Positions 26,181 through 34,895 of a DNA stretch of 64,000 nucleotides are shown here, piece after piece. A program made the position numbers and the translations under genes. Within the stretch, counting starts at the first letter, position 1, and every line of letters begins with the position of its first letter. Source of the DNA: Arthrobacter ruber. Lineage in GTDB: Bacteria; Actinomycetota; Actinomycetes; Actinomycetales; Micrococcaceae. The notes beneath the pieces were generated by a model. The model was not told where the DNA came from. It did not search any database and saw nothing but the letters and a program-made list of their open reading frames with translations. The stretch spans positions 434,001 through 498,000 of the forward strand of contig NZ_PPTH01000018.1 of the NCBI RefSeq assembly GCF_002954225.1, read 5' to 3'.

Positions 26181-26969
26181 ATGCTTTCCAAGAAACCCGC
26201 AATGCTGGCCGCCCTGGCCGCCGGCGCCCTTGCCCTGAGCGCGTGTGGTGGAGGCTCCGACGACGCCGGCTCCGCTGAGGCGAGCGGCCTGGACCTCGTG
26301 TCCGAGGGCACCCTGACCGTCTGCTCGGACATCCCCTACCCGCCGTTCGAGTACGAGGAGAACGGCGAGTACACCGGGTTCGACATGGATCTCATGAAGG
26401 AGATCGCCTCCGGCATGGGCCTCGAGCTCGCCGTCCAGGATGTCGGCTTCGACGGCCTGCAGAGCGGCGCCGTCCTCGGTGCCCGCCAGTGCGACATCGG
26501 CGCCAGCGCCGTCACCATCACCGAGGAACGCCAGGCCAACCTCGCGTTCTCGGACCCGTACTACGACTCGCTCCAGTCGATCCTCGTGCCGACCGATTCC
26601 GACATCGCCTCGATCGACGACCTCGCCGGCAAGCAGGTGGGCGTCCAGCAGGGCACCACCGGCGCAACCCATGCGGCGGAGAAGGCCCCCGAGGCCGAAC
26701 TGGTCCAGTTCCCCTCCGACGCCGAGATGTACGCCGCCATCCAGGCCGGCAACGTCGACGCCCTGCTGCAGGACCTGCCGGTGAACCTCGGCCACACCGA
26801 GGACGGCGCCTTCACGATCGCCGAGGAACTCCCCACCGACGAGCAGTACGGGTTCATCATGTCCAAGGAGGGCAGCGAGGAGCTCGTCGCCGCCGTCAAC
26901 GAGCAGCTCACCGCGCTGCGCGACAACGGCAAGTACCAGGAAATCTACGACTCCTACTTCGCGGAGTAA
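26181..26969 (+). CDS. Amino-acid ABC transporter substrate-binding lipoprotein
   Basis: 262 residues. A lipoprotein signal peptide (MLSKKPAMLAALAAGALALSAC) places the Cys at about residue 22, followed by a glycine/serine linker. The family 3 solute-binding fold starts at LTVCSDIPYPPFEYEENGEYTGFDMDLMKEIA and has GLQSGAVLGARQCDIGASAVTITEER. This type binds polar amino acids such as glutamine, glutamate or arginine. It is the first gene of a three-gene importer (with permease and ATPase). A large hairpin follows and may keep its transcript more abundant than the membrane parts. Confidence 0.9.
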   Translation: MLSKKPAMLAALAAGALALSACGGGSDDAGSAEASGLDLVSEGTLTVCSDIPYPPFEYEENGEYTGFDMDLMKEIASGMGLELAVQDVGFDGLQSGAVLGARQCDIGASAVTITEERQANLAFSDPYYDSLQSILVPTDSDIASIDDLAGKQVGVQQGTTGATHAAEKAPEAELVQFPSDAEMYAAIQAGNVDALLQDLPVNLGHTEDGAFTIAEELPTDEQYGFIMSKEGSEELVAAVNEQLTALRDNGKYQEIYDSYFAE

Positions 26970-26979
26970 CACGCCCCCT

Positions 26980-27022
26980 ACCCGTGCGGCGCCGGCAGTC
27001 CTCGACGCCGGTGCCGCACGGG
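26980..27022 (+). terminator. Hairpin between binding-protein and permease genes
   Basis: A 17-bp stem (26980-26996 with 27006-27022; one G-T wobble) and a 9-base loop lie just after the binding-protein stop. Such stems act as partial terminators or 3'-end stabilisers that raise the level of the binding protein. Confidence 0.65.
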
Positions 27023-27054
27023 TGCAACCTCCCGAAGGAAGGTAGTCCCCCCGC

Positions 27055-27840
27055 GTGAAACGATCGACACGCAGACGCCTCATCCAGGGCGTCCTCTACG
27101 CGGTGTTCGCTGCCGTCGTCCTGTTCGTCATCCTGTCCGCCGACTGGGGCACCATCCAGCCCTACTTCTTCAATCCGGACATCGCCGCCGCCGTGTTCCC
27201 CGAGATCCTCACGATCGCGGCGAGGAACACGGTCATCTACACGGCCATCGCGTTCGTCGGCGGCCTCCTGCTGGGCCTCCTGCTCGCCCTCATGAAACTC
27301 TCCCCGGTCCTGCCGTACCGATGGCTCGCCACCGGCTACATCGAGCTCTTCCGGGGGCTTCCCGCCCTGCTGGTCATCTTCGGCTTCGCCTACGCCATCC
27401 CCATCGCGTTCCAGTGGCGCCCGCCCGGCGGCAACGCGGGCGCGGGCCTGATCGCCCTGATCATCGTCTCCGCCGCCTACATCGCGGAGACCATCCGCGC
27501 GGGTATCGAAGCGGTGCCCAAGGGTCAGGTGGAGGCTGCACGGTCCCTGGGCATGAACTCCGCGTGGACCATGGTGACCGTCGTCCTGCCCCAGGCCTTC
27601 CGGATCATCACCCCGCCGCTGACCAACGAGCTCGTGATCCTCATCAAGGACACCTCCCTCCTGTTCATCGCGGGCATGGCCATCGGCGACCGCGAGCTGA
27701 CGACGTTCGCCCGCGACGCACTCACCAACCAGGCCAATGCGACGCCGCTCGTCGTCGCCGCGCTGCTGTACCTGGTCATCACGCTGCCGCTGACCCAGCT
27801 CGTCGCGAAGCTCGAACGACACAACAAGAGAGGCCGGTGA
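27055..27840 (+). CDS. Amino-acid ABC transporter permease
   Basis: 261 residues with about five transmembrane helices, HisM/GlnP type. The N-terminal positively charged MKRSTRRR precedes TM1. The EAA loop that contacts the ATPase is [33 protein letters not shown]. The GTG at 27055 has GGAAGG upstream. Its stop overlaps the GTG of the ATPase gene. A single permease gene implies a homodimeric channel. Confidence 0.9.
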   Translation: MKRSTRRRLIQGVLYAVFAAVVLFVILSADWGTIQPYFFNPDIAAAVFPEILTIAARNTVIYTAIAFVGGLLLGLLLALMKLSPVLPYRWLATGYIELFRGLPALLVIFGFAYAIPIAFQWRPPGGNAGAGLIALIIVSAAYIAETIRAGIEAVPKGQVEAARSLGMNSAWTMVTVVLPQAFRIITPPLTNELVILIKDTSLLFIAGMAIGDRELTTFARDALTNQANATPLVVAALLYLVITLPLTQLVAKLERHNKRGR

Positions 27841-28604
27841 TCCCTGTGGCCCATCCGGCAACAGGCGCTGCGGCAGTCCCCGCGATCGAGATCCGGGCGC
27901 TGCACAAGTCCTTCGGCAGCAACGAGGTGCTCAAGGGCATCGACTTCCACGTGGACCAGGGCGAAGTGGTGTGCGTGATCGGCCCGTCCGGTTCGGGCAA
28001 GTCCACCCTGCTGCGCTGCGTGAACCGGCTCGAGGAGCCCACCAGCGGCACCGTCATGGTGGAGGGCGTGGACATCACGGACAGTGAGACCGATCTCGAC
28101 GGCGTCCGGACGCGCATCGGGATGGTCTTCCAGCAGTTCAACCTCTTCCCCCACCTGACCGTGCTGAGGAACCTCACCCTCGCACAGCAGCGCGCCAAGA
28201 AGCGGGGCAGGGCCGAGGCCACCACGATCGCGCAGCGAAACCTCGAGAAGGTGGGACTGGCGGAGAAGGCCGACGCCTTCCCCGCCCAGCTATCCGGCGG
28301 CCAGCAGCAGCGCGTCGCCATCGCCCGCGCACTGTCCATGGACCCGGACATGATGCTCTTCGACGAGCCCACCAGCGCCCTCGATCCCGAGCTCGTGGGC
28401 GACGTGCTCGAGGTCATGAAGCAGCTGGCCCGGGAGGGCATGACGATGATGGTCGTCACCCACGAGATGGGCTTCGCCCGCGAGGTCGGCGACCGCGTGG
28501 TCTTCATGGACGGCGGCGTGGTGGTGGAGCAGGGCAGGCCCGAGGACGTCCTCGGCGACCCGCAGCACGAGCGCACCAGGCTGTTCCTCTCGAAGGTGCT
28601 CTGA
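27837..28604 (+). CDS. Amino-acid ABC transporter ATP-binding protein
   Basis: 255 residues. Walker A is GPSGSGKST, the Q-loop is in [13 protein letters not shown], the signature [15 protein letters not shown], Walker [15 protein letters not shown] and the H-loop [11 protein letters not shown]. This is the polar amino acid (GlnQ/HisP) type. The GTG at 27837 overlaps the permease stop (GTGA). A second in-frame GTG at 27846 is an alternative. The gene converges with menD, with only four bases between stop codons. Confidence 0.92.
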   Translation: MIPVAHPATGAAAVPAIEIRALHKSFGSNEVLKGIDFHVDQGEVVCVIGPSGSGKSTLLRCVNRLEEPTSGTVMVEGVDITDSETDLDGVRTRIGMVFQQFNLFPHLTVLRNLTLAQQRAKKRGRAEATTIAQRNLEKVGLAEKADAFPAQLSGGQQQRVAIARALSMDPDMMLFDEPTSALDPELVGDVLEVMKQLAREGMTMMVVTHEMGFAREVGDRVVFMDGGVVVEQGRPEDVLGDPQHERTRLFLSKVL

Positions 28605-28608
28605 GGCC

Positions 28609-30396
28609 CTACCGGGTGAGCGTGTCCGCCACCGCCCGGCGGATGCGTGCATGCAGGTCCCGGAGAGTGCTGCGCTCGGCGCGCACCTCGACGATGGAGC
28701 GGCCCGTGATGGTCCGCTCCATCGCCGTATCCAGCTCCTCGAGCGTCGTCACCCGCTGGAAGGGCACGCCGTGCGCCCCTGCCAGCGCCGCCAGATCGAC
28801 GGAGTGCGGGGTGCCGAAGAGGCGTTCGACGACGGCGCCGTAGCGCGCCGTCGTCGTCTCCGCCCCGTGCTCCAGGAGACCGAAGATCCCGCCGCCGGCG
28901 TCGTTGAGGACCACGATCTGCAGGTCCGGCTGCGCCTCGCCGCTGCCGAGGAGCAGGCCGCCGGCGTCGTGCAGGAACGTCACGTCGCCCAGGAGGGCGC
29001 GGGTCGGGATGCCCGCGGCGAGCGCCACCCCGGTGGCCGTCGAGACGGTGCCGTCGATCCCGGCGAGCCCGCGGTTGGCGAAGACCTCCAGCGGATGCCA
29101 GTCGGCGGCGGCTACGAGGTCCACGTCGCGGATGGGATTGGAGGAGCCGAGCACCAGGTTGCCGTCGGTGTGCTCCCAGACGGCGTCCGCCACGTGCAGC
29201 CCGGTGAGGCCGTCCTCGCCGGCGAGGAGGGACTGGATGGCGGCCTCGGCGGCGGCGCCGGCCTCCCGCCAGGACCGCAGCCAGCCGTCCCCGCCGCGGC
29301 CCGCGAACGCCAGCAGCTCGGGCAGGGTGTCGATGATGCGCTCGGTGCGCCGGCCCTCCTCGAACCAGGCCACGGGCTCGGGCAGGTACAGGGCGTGCTC
29401 GACGTCGGGCCGGGCCAGCAGCGCGGTGACGGGACGGGACAGCGTGGGGCGGCCGAACACCACCACGCGCGTGACGGCGGGCCCGAGGTGCTCGAGCAGC
29501 AGCCGGTAGGGCGCGATGGCGCTGCTGCCGAAGCGGGCGTTCGACGACGGCTCGGCGAGCAGCGGGAGGTCGAGATGGGCAGCGAAGACGGCCGCGAGTT
29601 CCCCCGCCCCGTGTCCGGCGACGACGACGGTCCTGCCGGCCGTGCCTGTGCTGACATCCGTGGGGCCGGTGCTGCTGTCCCCGGCGCCGCCCGCCGTCCC
29701 CTCGGCCCCCGCCGCCCCGTCGGCGGTGGACGCACCGATGGTGCGGAGGCGTCCGTCCCCCGCGGCGCCGTGGCGCCCTCCCCCGTGCACCTGCGCCCCG
29801 GCAGCGTCGGGGTCTGCACCGTCAGGCACCAGCGGGTCCCGGAAGGCGAGGTTGAGGTGCACCGGTCCGGGTGCACCCGAGGGCATGCCCTGCTCGGGCC
29901 GCCCGACGGCGGCGCGCAGTGCCGCCGCGACGGGCAACGCGGGGTCCTCACCGGCCGCGACGTCGATGCCGGCACGGACGTGCACACCGAACAGGCCCGG
30001 CTGCACCGTGGTCTGGTTGGCCCCGGTCCCCCGGAGCTCGGCGGGCCGGTCCGCGGACACGACGACCAGCGGCACCGCCGCGTGGTTCGCCTCCATGACG
30101 GCCGGCAGGAGTTCGCCCACCGCGGTCCCCGACGTCGTCACGACGGCGGCCGGGCGCTGCCCGCCGAGCGCCAGGCCCAGGGCGGTGAAGGCACCGGCGC
30201 GCTCGTCGATGCGCACGTGCAGCCGCACCAGGCCGGCCGCCTCGGCGTCGGCCAGCGCGTACGCGAGGGGCGCGCTGCGGGATCCGGGCGCGACGACGAC
30301 GTCGGTGACGCCCCCGTCCACGAGGGCGCGGACGGCGCGTGCGGCCGAGGTGGCGGAATCGAGGGGCACGGACGGGGTGGCTGCTGGTTCTGTCAC
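28609..30396 (-). CDS. menD: 2-succinyl-5-enolpyruvyl-6-hydroxy-3-cyclohexene-1-carboxylate synthase
   Basis: 595-residue thiamine-diphosphate enzyme: isochorismate plus 2-oxoglutarate to SEPHCHC. The N-terminal part has APGSRSAPLAYALA, IDERAGAFTALGLA and TTSGTAVGELLPAVMEANHAAVPL, which carry the conserved catalytic and active-site residues of MenD. The C-terminal ThDP-binding part has LLGDVTFLHDAGGLLLG and VVLNDAGGGIFGLLEHG. A Gly/Ala/Thr/Ser-rich stretch of about 70 residues (roughly 195-265) sits between the first and middle domains and looks like an unstructured insertion. The GTG at 30396 has GGAAGGA upstream. It stands apart from menF, with the ABC transporter between them. Confidence 0.93.
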   Translation of the reverse strand: MTEPAATPSVPLDSATSAARAVRALVDGGVTDVVVAPGSRSAPLAYALADAEAAGLVRLHVRIDERAGAFTALGLALGGQRPAAVVTTSGTAVGELLPAVMEANHAAVPLVVVSADRPAELRGTGANQTTVQPGLFGVHVRAGIDVAAGEDPALPVAAALRAAVGRPEQGMPSGAPGPVHLNLAFRDPLVPDGADPDAAGAQVHGGGRHGAAGDGRLRTIGASTADGAAGAEGTAGGAGDSSTGPTDVSTGTAGRTVVVAGHGAGELAAVFAAHLDLPLLAEPSSNARFGSSAIAPYRLLLEHLGPAVTRVVVFGRPTLSRPVTALLARPDVEHALYLPEPVAWFEEGRRTERIIDTLPELLAFAGRGGDGWLRSWREAGAAAEAAIQSLLAGEDGLTGLHVADAVWEHTDGNLVLGSSNPIRDVDLVAAADWHPLEVFANRGLAGIDGTVSTATGVALAAGIPTRALLGDVTFLHDAGGLLLGSGEAQPDLQIVVLNDAGGGIFGLLEHGAETTTARYGAVVERLFGTPHSVDLAALAGAHGVPFQRVTTLEELDTAMERTITGRSIVEVRAERSTLRDLHARIRRAVADTLTR

Positions 30397-30421
30397 GTGT
30401 CCATCCTTCCACCCGGACACG

Positions 30422-30505
30422 GATGCACCCCCGGCCGGAGACGGGGGTGCATCAGGTGGGGTCCCGTGCCTCCGCCGTCCGGGCCGTACGGACCCGGGAC
30501 GGCGG
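30422..30505 (-). terminator. Two hairpins downstream of phoX
   Basis: Reading with phoX, the first stem is 30505-30493 with 30483-30472 (one bulge). The second is a perfect 12-bp stem, 30453-30442 with 30433-30422, with an 8-base loop. Together they probably terminate phoX transcription before menD. Confidence 0.7.
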
Positions 30506-30515
30506 GCAGGCGGTC

Positions 30516-32576
30516 CTAGGCGCGGAAGACCTGCACCACGGAGGGGCGCGGAAGGGCGGCCTCGCCCTTGCCGGGAACCGCGCCGGCCGGCACGTAGTCG
30601 GGGAAGAGCGAGTTCTGCGCCCCCCACTTCCCGTCCTCGCCGGGGTGCTGCACGGCGACGAAGACGGTGCCGTCCTGGTCGTGGATGACCGGGCCGCAGG
30701 TCTCGGCGTCACGTGGGACGGCGAGGAACTGCTCGACGCGGCCGCGCTCCGCGCCCTCGAGCTGCACCTTGAACAGCCCGTCGTTGAACCCGATGGTGCT
30801 CGGCTGGCCGTCCGTCGAGATCCAGAGGTTGCCCTCGGAGTCGAAGGCCACATTGTCCGGGCAGGAGATCGGCGAGACCTTGTCCTTCGGGTAGCCGCCG
30901 AAGTAGGTGGCGGGGTTGCGGGCCGGATCGCCGCACACCAGGAGCAGATTCCAGGTGAAGCGGGTCCCCGTCGCGTTGCCGCCCGCCTCGGTGAGCTCCA
31001 CGACGTGGCCGTCGCGGTTGGCCGTGCGCGGATTGGCCTCGTCCGCCACGGCTGCGGTGCCGACTCCGCGGTTGGTGTTGTTGGTGCAGGCGACATAGAC
31101 CTTGCCCGTGGCGGGGTTCGGCTCGACGTCCTCGCAGCGGTCCATCTTCGTGGCACCCATCTTGTCCGCCGCGAGGCGGGTGAAGACGGCGACCTCGGCG
31201 GCGCTCATGCCCGCCACCACGGACCTGTTGTCGACGAGCAGCGGCAGCCACTCGCCGACGCCGTCGAAGGCACCGTCCGAGGGGAGCGTGCCGGTGCCGT
31301 CGATCTCGGCCACCGAGTTGCCCTGGAAACGCGCCACGTAGAGGGAGCCCTCGCTCAGCAGCGTCATGTTGGCCCTGCGAGCGGCAGGGCTGGTGCCCGG
31401 CTGGACCCTGTTCTTCGACACGAACTTGTACAGGTAGTCGAAGCGCTCGTCGTCGCCCATGTACGCCACCACGCGGCCGTCGGAGGCGACGGTCACATTG
31501 GCGCCCTCGTGCTTGAAGCGTCCCAGCGCCGAGTGCTTCTTCGGGGTGGACGTCGGATCGAAGGGGTCCACCTCCACGATGTACCCGAAGCGGTGCTTCT
31601 CGTTCTCGTACCCCGCGTTGCGGGTGTCCCAGCGTGCCTCGTCGATCTCCCAGCCGCGTGCCGTCGGCTTGCTGGTGATGCCGTAGCGCCGGTCGCCGTC
31701 GCTGGTGCCGGCTGCCACGAAGTAGCCGTTGAAGTTCTCCTCGCCGGAGAGGATGGTGCCCCACGGCGTGGTGCCGCCGGCGCAGTTGCCCAGGGTACCG
31801 AGGATGCTGCGGCCGGCGGGGTCGTCCTTGGTCTTCAGCAGGTCCGATCCGGCGGCGGGGCCGGTGACCTCGTACGGGGTGGTGGTCAGGTAGCGGCGGT
31901 TGAGCGGCGCGCCCTGCACGTAGGACCACGGCTTGTTCTTGTTCTTGCGCTCGAGTTCGACGACGGACAGGCCGTGGGCGGCCTTGCCGATGCCCCGCAC
32001 CTCGGCGGCGGGCAGCGTCGGCGGCACCATGATGTTCTCGTTGGTGTACTCGTGGTTGGCGAACAGCACCGCGCGGCGGCCCTTGCTGCCCTCGATCTCG
32101 ATGACGTCCGTGTAGTCGCAGTTGTACCCGAACTGCAGGGCCTGCGCCGCTGCGGTCTGGTTGTTCGGATCGAAGGCCGGCGAGGTGCGGAAGAGGGGGT
32201 CACCCCAGCGGATGACCGGGTTCCAGTCGTAGCCCTGGGGCACGGTCATGTCGTCCACGAGGGCGTCCACGGGGGCGATCGGGTCGAAGGGCAGGTTGCT
32301 CTTCAGGTACCCCTTGCCGGGCGGCGGTGCTGCCACGGCCGTGCCGGCACCCGTCTGGGAGGTGACGAGCAGCGTCAGCGCGCCTACGGCGCCTGCGCCG
32401 AGGGCACTGCGGCGCGAGAACTCACGCGAGACGATGTCGCGGAAGTAGTTGTTGCTCGACGTGTTGCAGACGGCATCGGAGCACGCATTGTCACACTTGA
32501 GCGCGCAGGTGACGGCACTGCGCTTCCCCTTCGTGTGGCCGAGCATGGGCAGCAGGCGGCGCGTGGTGTCAGTCAT
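30516..32576 (-). CDS. phoX: PhoX-family alkaline phosphatase, Tat-exported
   Basis: 686 residues (DUF839/PhoX). The N-terminus is long and contains cysteines (TCALKCDNACSDAVCNTSSNNYFRDIV in sequence), followed by the twin-arginine motif SRRSALGAGAVGALTLLV and an A-x-A cleavage region, so export is by Tat. The body has ILSGEENFNGYF, HEGANVTVASDGRVVAYMGDDERFDYLYKFVS, DRCEDVEPNPATGKVYVACTNNTNRG and CPDNVAFDSEGNLWISTDGQ; these metal-ligand Glu/Asp stretches are typical of the Ca/Fe PhoX enzyme. It releases phosphate from organic phosphate outside the membrane. The PHO box upstream supports phosphate-starvation control. The ATG has GAGAGG upstream. Confidence 0.9.
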   Translation of the reverse strand: MTDTTRRLLPMLGHTKGKRSAVTCALKCDNACSDAVCNTSSNNYFRDIVSREFSRRSALGAGAVGALTLLVTSQTGAGTAVAAPPPGKGYLKSNLPFDPIAPVDALVDDMTVPQGYDWNPVIRWGDPLFRTSPAFDPNNQTAAAQALQFGYNCDYTDVIEIEGSKGRRAVLFANHEYTNENIMVPPTLPAAEVRGIGKAAHGLSVVELERKNKNKPWSYVQGAPLNRRYLTTTPYEVTGPAAGSDLLKTKDDPAGRSILGTLGNCAGGTTPWGTILSGEENFNGYFVAAGTSDGDRRYGITSKPTARGWEIDEARWDTRNAGYENEKHRFGYIVEVDPFDPTSTPKKHSALGRFKHEGANVTVASDGRVVAYMGDDERFDYLYKFVSKNRVQPGTSPAARRANMTLLSEGSLYVARFQGNSVAEIDGTGTLPSDGAFDGVGEWLPLLVDNRSVVAGMSAAEVAVFTRLAADKMGATKMDRCEDVEPNPATGKVYVACTNNTNRGVGTAAVADEANPRTANRDGHVVELTEAGGNATGTRFTWNLLLVCGDPARNPATYFGGYPKDKVSPISCPDNVAFDSEGNLWISTDGQPSTIGFNDGLFKVQLEGAERGRVEQFLAVPRDAETCGPVIHDQDGTVFVAVQHPGEDGKWGAQNSLFPDYVPAGAVPGKGEAALPRPSVVQVFRA

Positions 32577-32652
32577 GGGGGGTGGTACCTCTCAACAGGA
32601 TGAACGGCGTTCGCCCCCACCCTGCCGAGAGCACCTGAACAGCCGAGGTGCC

Positions 32653-32685
32653 GCCCGGTGAACACCGCGTGAACGCGGCCCGAAC
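32653..32685 (-). promoter_or_regulatory. PHO box (PhoP operator) upstream of phoX
   Basis: On the minus strand three consecutive 11-bp units read GTTCGGGCCGC, GTTCACGCGGT and GTTCACCGGGC (32685-32653). The GTTCAC direct repeat with 11-bp period is the PhoP-binding unit known from Streptomyces and relatives. It ends 77 bases before the phoX ATG. Confidence 0.8.
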
Positions 32686-32781
32686 AGGACCCGCTCGCCC
32701 CGCGGCCACCCGGCCCGCCGGCAGACCCGCGTCCGGGGCCCCTTCGATCCCGCGACCTCCCGTGCGAGGGAGCGGCCCGAC

Positions 32782-33780
32782 TCAGTCCGCGAGGACGGCG
32801 TGGGCGCGCCCGAGCCGCTCGAGCCACCACTGCGCCCTGTCCGGTGCGGCCGCGAAGCGCTCCAGCAGGCCCTCGGAGACCTCGACCTCCCGTACCGGGA
32901 GCCGGCCGCCCTCGGGCACGAGGGAGTGGTGGGTGACATCGCCCGCCATGAGGGACACCGTGGCGAGCCCGCAGGCGAAGGGCAGGTCGGGCAGTGTTGC
33001 GGCGAGGGCCACGCCGGCCCGGATGCCCACGGAGGTGTCCAGCGCCGAGCTGATCACCGCGGGCAGCCCTGCGGCGTCGATGATCCCGAGGGCCCTCCGG
33101 ACACCGCCGAGGGGTGGCGCCTTGATGACGAGGAGGTCCGCGGCGTCCTCCCGTGCGACGAGCAGCGGGTCCTCCTGCCGCCGCACGCTCTCGTCGGCGG
33201 CGACGAGGACCTCCTCGCCGCGGCGCCGCAGCTCGAGCCGGACGGCCCGCAGCCCGGCGATGTCCGCCACGGGCTGCTCCACGTACTGCAGGTTGAAGGG
33301 GCCCAGGGCCTCGAGGGCCTCGAGCGCCCCGTCCTGCGTCCAGCCGCCGTTGGCATCGACCTTGATGCCGGCGTCGGGCAGGAGCCTCCGCACCTCCGCG
33401 ACCCGCGCGACGTCATCCGCCAGTCCCTGCCCCTTCTCGGCGACCTTGACCTTGACCGCGTCCACGGCCCCGAAACGGGCCAGCACATCCTCCACCTCGC
33501 GCGGCCCGACGGCGGGGACCGTCGCGTTGACGGGGACGGACGTGCGGACCGGGTCCGGGAACCCCTGCCACGCCGCCTCCACCGCGCACGCGAGCCAGGG
33601 CGCTGACTCGGCGTCGTCGTACTCCAGGAAGGGACAGAACTCCCCCCAGCCGGCGGGTCCGCGCAGCAGGAGCGCCTCGCGCACGAGGACGCCGCGGAAG
33701 CGGACGCGCATGGGGACCGAGACGACGCGCGCGGATGCGGCGAGTTCCTCGAGGGGAGGCAGGGGCGGGTTCGGGTGCAC
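32782..33780 (-). CDS. menC: o-Succinylbenzoate synthase
   Basis: 332 residues, enolase superfamily: dehydrates SHCHC to o-succinylbenzoate. The catalytic elements visible are VKVKVAEKG (Lys pair), VDANGGW, EQPVAD, AADES and KAPPLGG. The protein is the short actinobacterial MenC type (FRGVLVREALLLRGPAGWGEFCPF at the N-terminus). The GTG at 33780 has GAGG four to eight bases upstream. It precedes phoX on the same strand but is separated from it by the PHO box region, so the two are probably independent units. Confidence 0.9.
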   Translation of the reverse strand: MHPNPPLPPLEELAASARVVSVPMRVRFRGVLVREALLLRGPAGWGEFCPFLEYDDAESAPWLACAVEAAWQGFPDPVRTSVPVNATVPAVGPREVEDVLARFGAVDAVKVKVAEKGQGLADDVARVAEVRRLLPDAGIKVDANGGWTQDGALEALEALGPFNLQYVEQPVADIAGLRAVRLELRRRGEEVLVAADESVRRQEDPLLVAREDAADLLVIKAPPLGGVRRALGIIDAAGLPAVISSALDTSVGIRAGVALAATLPDLPFACGLATVSLMAGDVTHHSLVPEGGRLPVREVEVSEGLLERFAAAPDRAQWWLERLGRAHAVLAD

Positions 33781-33870
33781 GACCTCAGGCTACGGGAGGC
33801 CGGGAACGGTCAGCGGGGGGTCACGGGATGATGACGGGACGCGCAGGATCGTGTGGAAGCATGGAGGGAT

Positions 33871-34788
33871 ATGTCGTCGCAACGAACCTCCACGGGACCG
33901 GACCGGGCAGCACGCTCACCGCTGCTGTTCGTGCTGGCGGCCGTGGCCTGCGCGGCGGCCCTCGGCTGGACGTACTGGGCGTTCGTCCGCACCACCACGG
34001 GCCAGTTCGCTGACGAGTCCGCGTGGCGCGAGGCAGGGGTGGCGGCACCCGAGAGCCAGGGGCCGTTCCTTCGGTTCCTCGACACGCTGCCCGCCATCTC
34101 CGTGGTCCTCGCCGCCGCTGCGATCCTCTTCGTCGCGTTCCGTCGCCGGCGGTACGGCGCGGCGGCGGTCGCCGTCGCGGTCATCCTGGCCTCGAACCTG
34201 ACCACGCAGCTCCTCAAGAACGTGGTCTTCGACCGGCCGGACCGCGGCGTCGCGACCCTGGCCTTCAATTCATTACCCTCCGGACATACAACCCTCGCGG
34301 CATCGGCTGCCGCGGCCGTCTTCATCATCGCGCCGCCGCGCTGGCGACCGGTCACCGCGGCGGCAGGCGGCGCGTACTCGGTCCTCGCGGGGGCGGCGAC
34401 CTTCATCAACCTGTGGCACCGCCCGGCAGACGTCGTCGCCGCCCTCCTGGTGGTGGGTGCCTGGACGCTCCTGGGAGGCCTGGTGATCCTGCGGACAGGC
34501 CATGGCTGGAACAGCTGGGACGGCTTCGGCGGGCACTGGGCGTCGTCCCGTGGCTGGCTGGTGCTGTGCTGGTGCGCAGGGCTCGGCAGCCTGGCCGTGT
34601 CCGCGGCACTCTACGCCTCCGTGCATGTGATCGGCCCGGCGTCCGAGCCCGGGACGGCGACAGTGCCCCTGTTCTTCTGGTGGGGCCTCGGCTGGATCGT
34701 CGGGGTCGGTTTCACCCTCTCGGCCGCCGCGGGCTGGCTCTTCGCAGCACAGGCCGGCAGGACCGCGGACCGGGCGCAGCTCCCTTAA
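33871..34788 (+). CDS. PAP2-family membrane phosphatase
   Basis: 305 residues with about six transmembrane helices. The three PAP2 motifs are KNVVFDRPDRG (KxxxxxxRP), LPSGHTTLA (PSGH) and INLWHRPADVV (HxxxD), on the outer face of the membrane. Likely substrates are lipid phosphates such as undecaprenyl diphosphate or phosphatidate. Downstream of the catalytic core are two extra helices. The ATG at 33871 has GGAGGG just upstream and is preferred to GTG at 33853. Divergent from menC. It may be cotranscribed with the alcohol dehydrogenase gene 107 bases on, but a new promoter is as likely. Confidence 0.85.
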   Translation: MSSQRTSTGPDRAARSPLLFVLAAVACAAALGWTYWAFVRTTTGQFADESAWREAGVAAPESQGPFLRFLDTLPAISVVLAAAAILFVAFRRRRYGAAAVAVAVILASNLTTQLLKNVVFDRPDRGVATLAFNSLPSGHTTLAASAAAAVFIIAPPRWRPVTAAAGGAYSVLAGAATFINLWHRPADVVAALLVVGAWTLLGGLVILRTGHGWNSWDGFGGHWASSRGWLVLCWCAGLGSLAVSAALYASVHVIGPASEPGTATVPLFFWWGLGWIVGVGFTLSAAAGWLFAAQAGRTADRAQLP

Positions 34789-34895
34789 CACCCCGCGGGT
34801 CCCTCCGCACGGAATTTTCCCTGCGGCGCCCTGCCGTTGAAGCATCGGCGAGACGGTGCAACGCTGACCGGACAAGCGACGGAAAGAGGCGACCG

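Noticed and set aside
24675..27083. 802-residue minus-strand open frame over menF and the binding protein
   Set aside because: Antisense shadow with repetitive Gly/Val/Arg composition.
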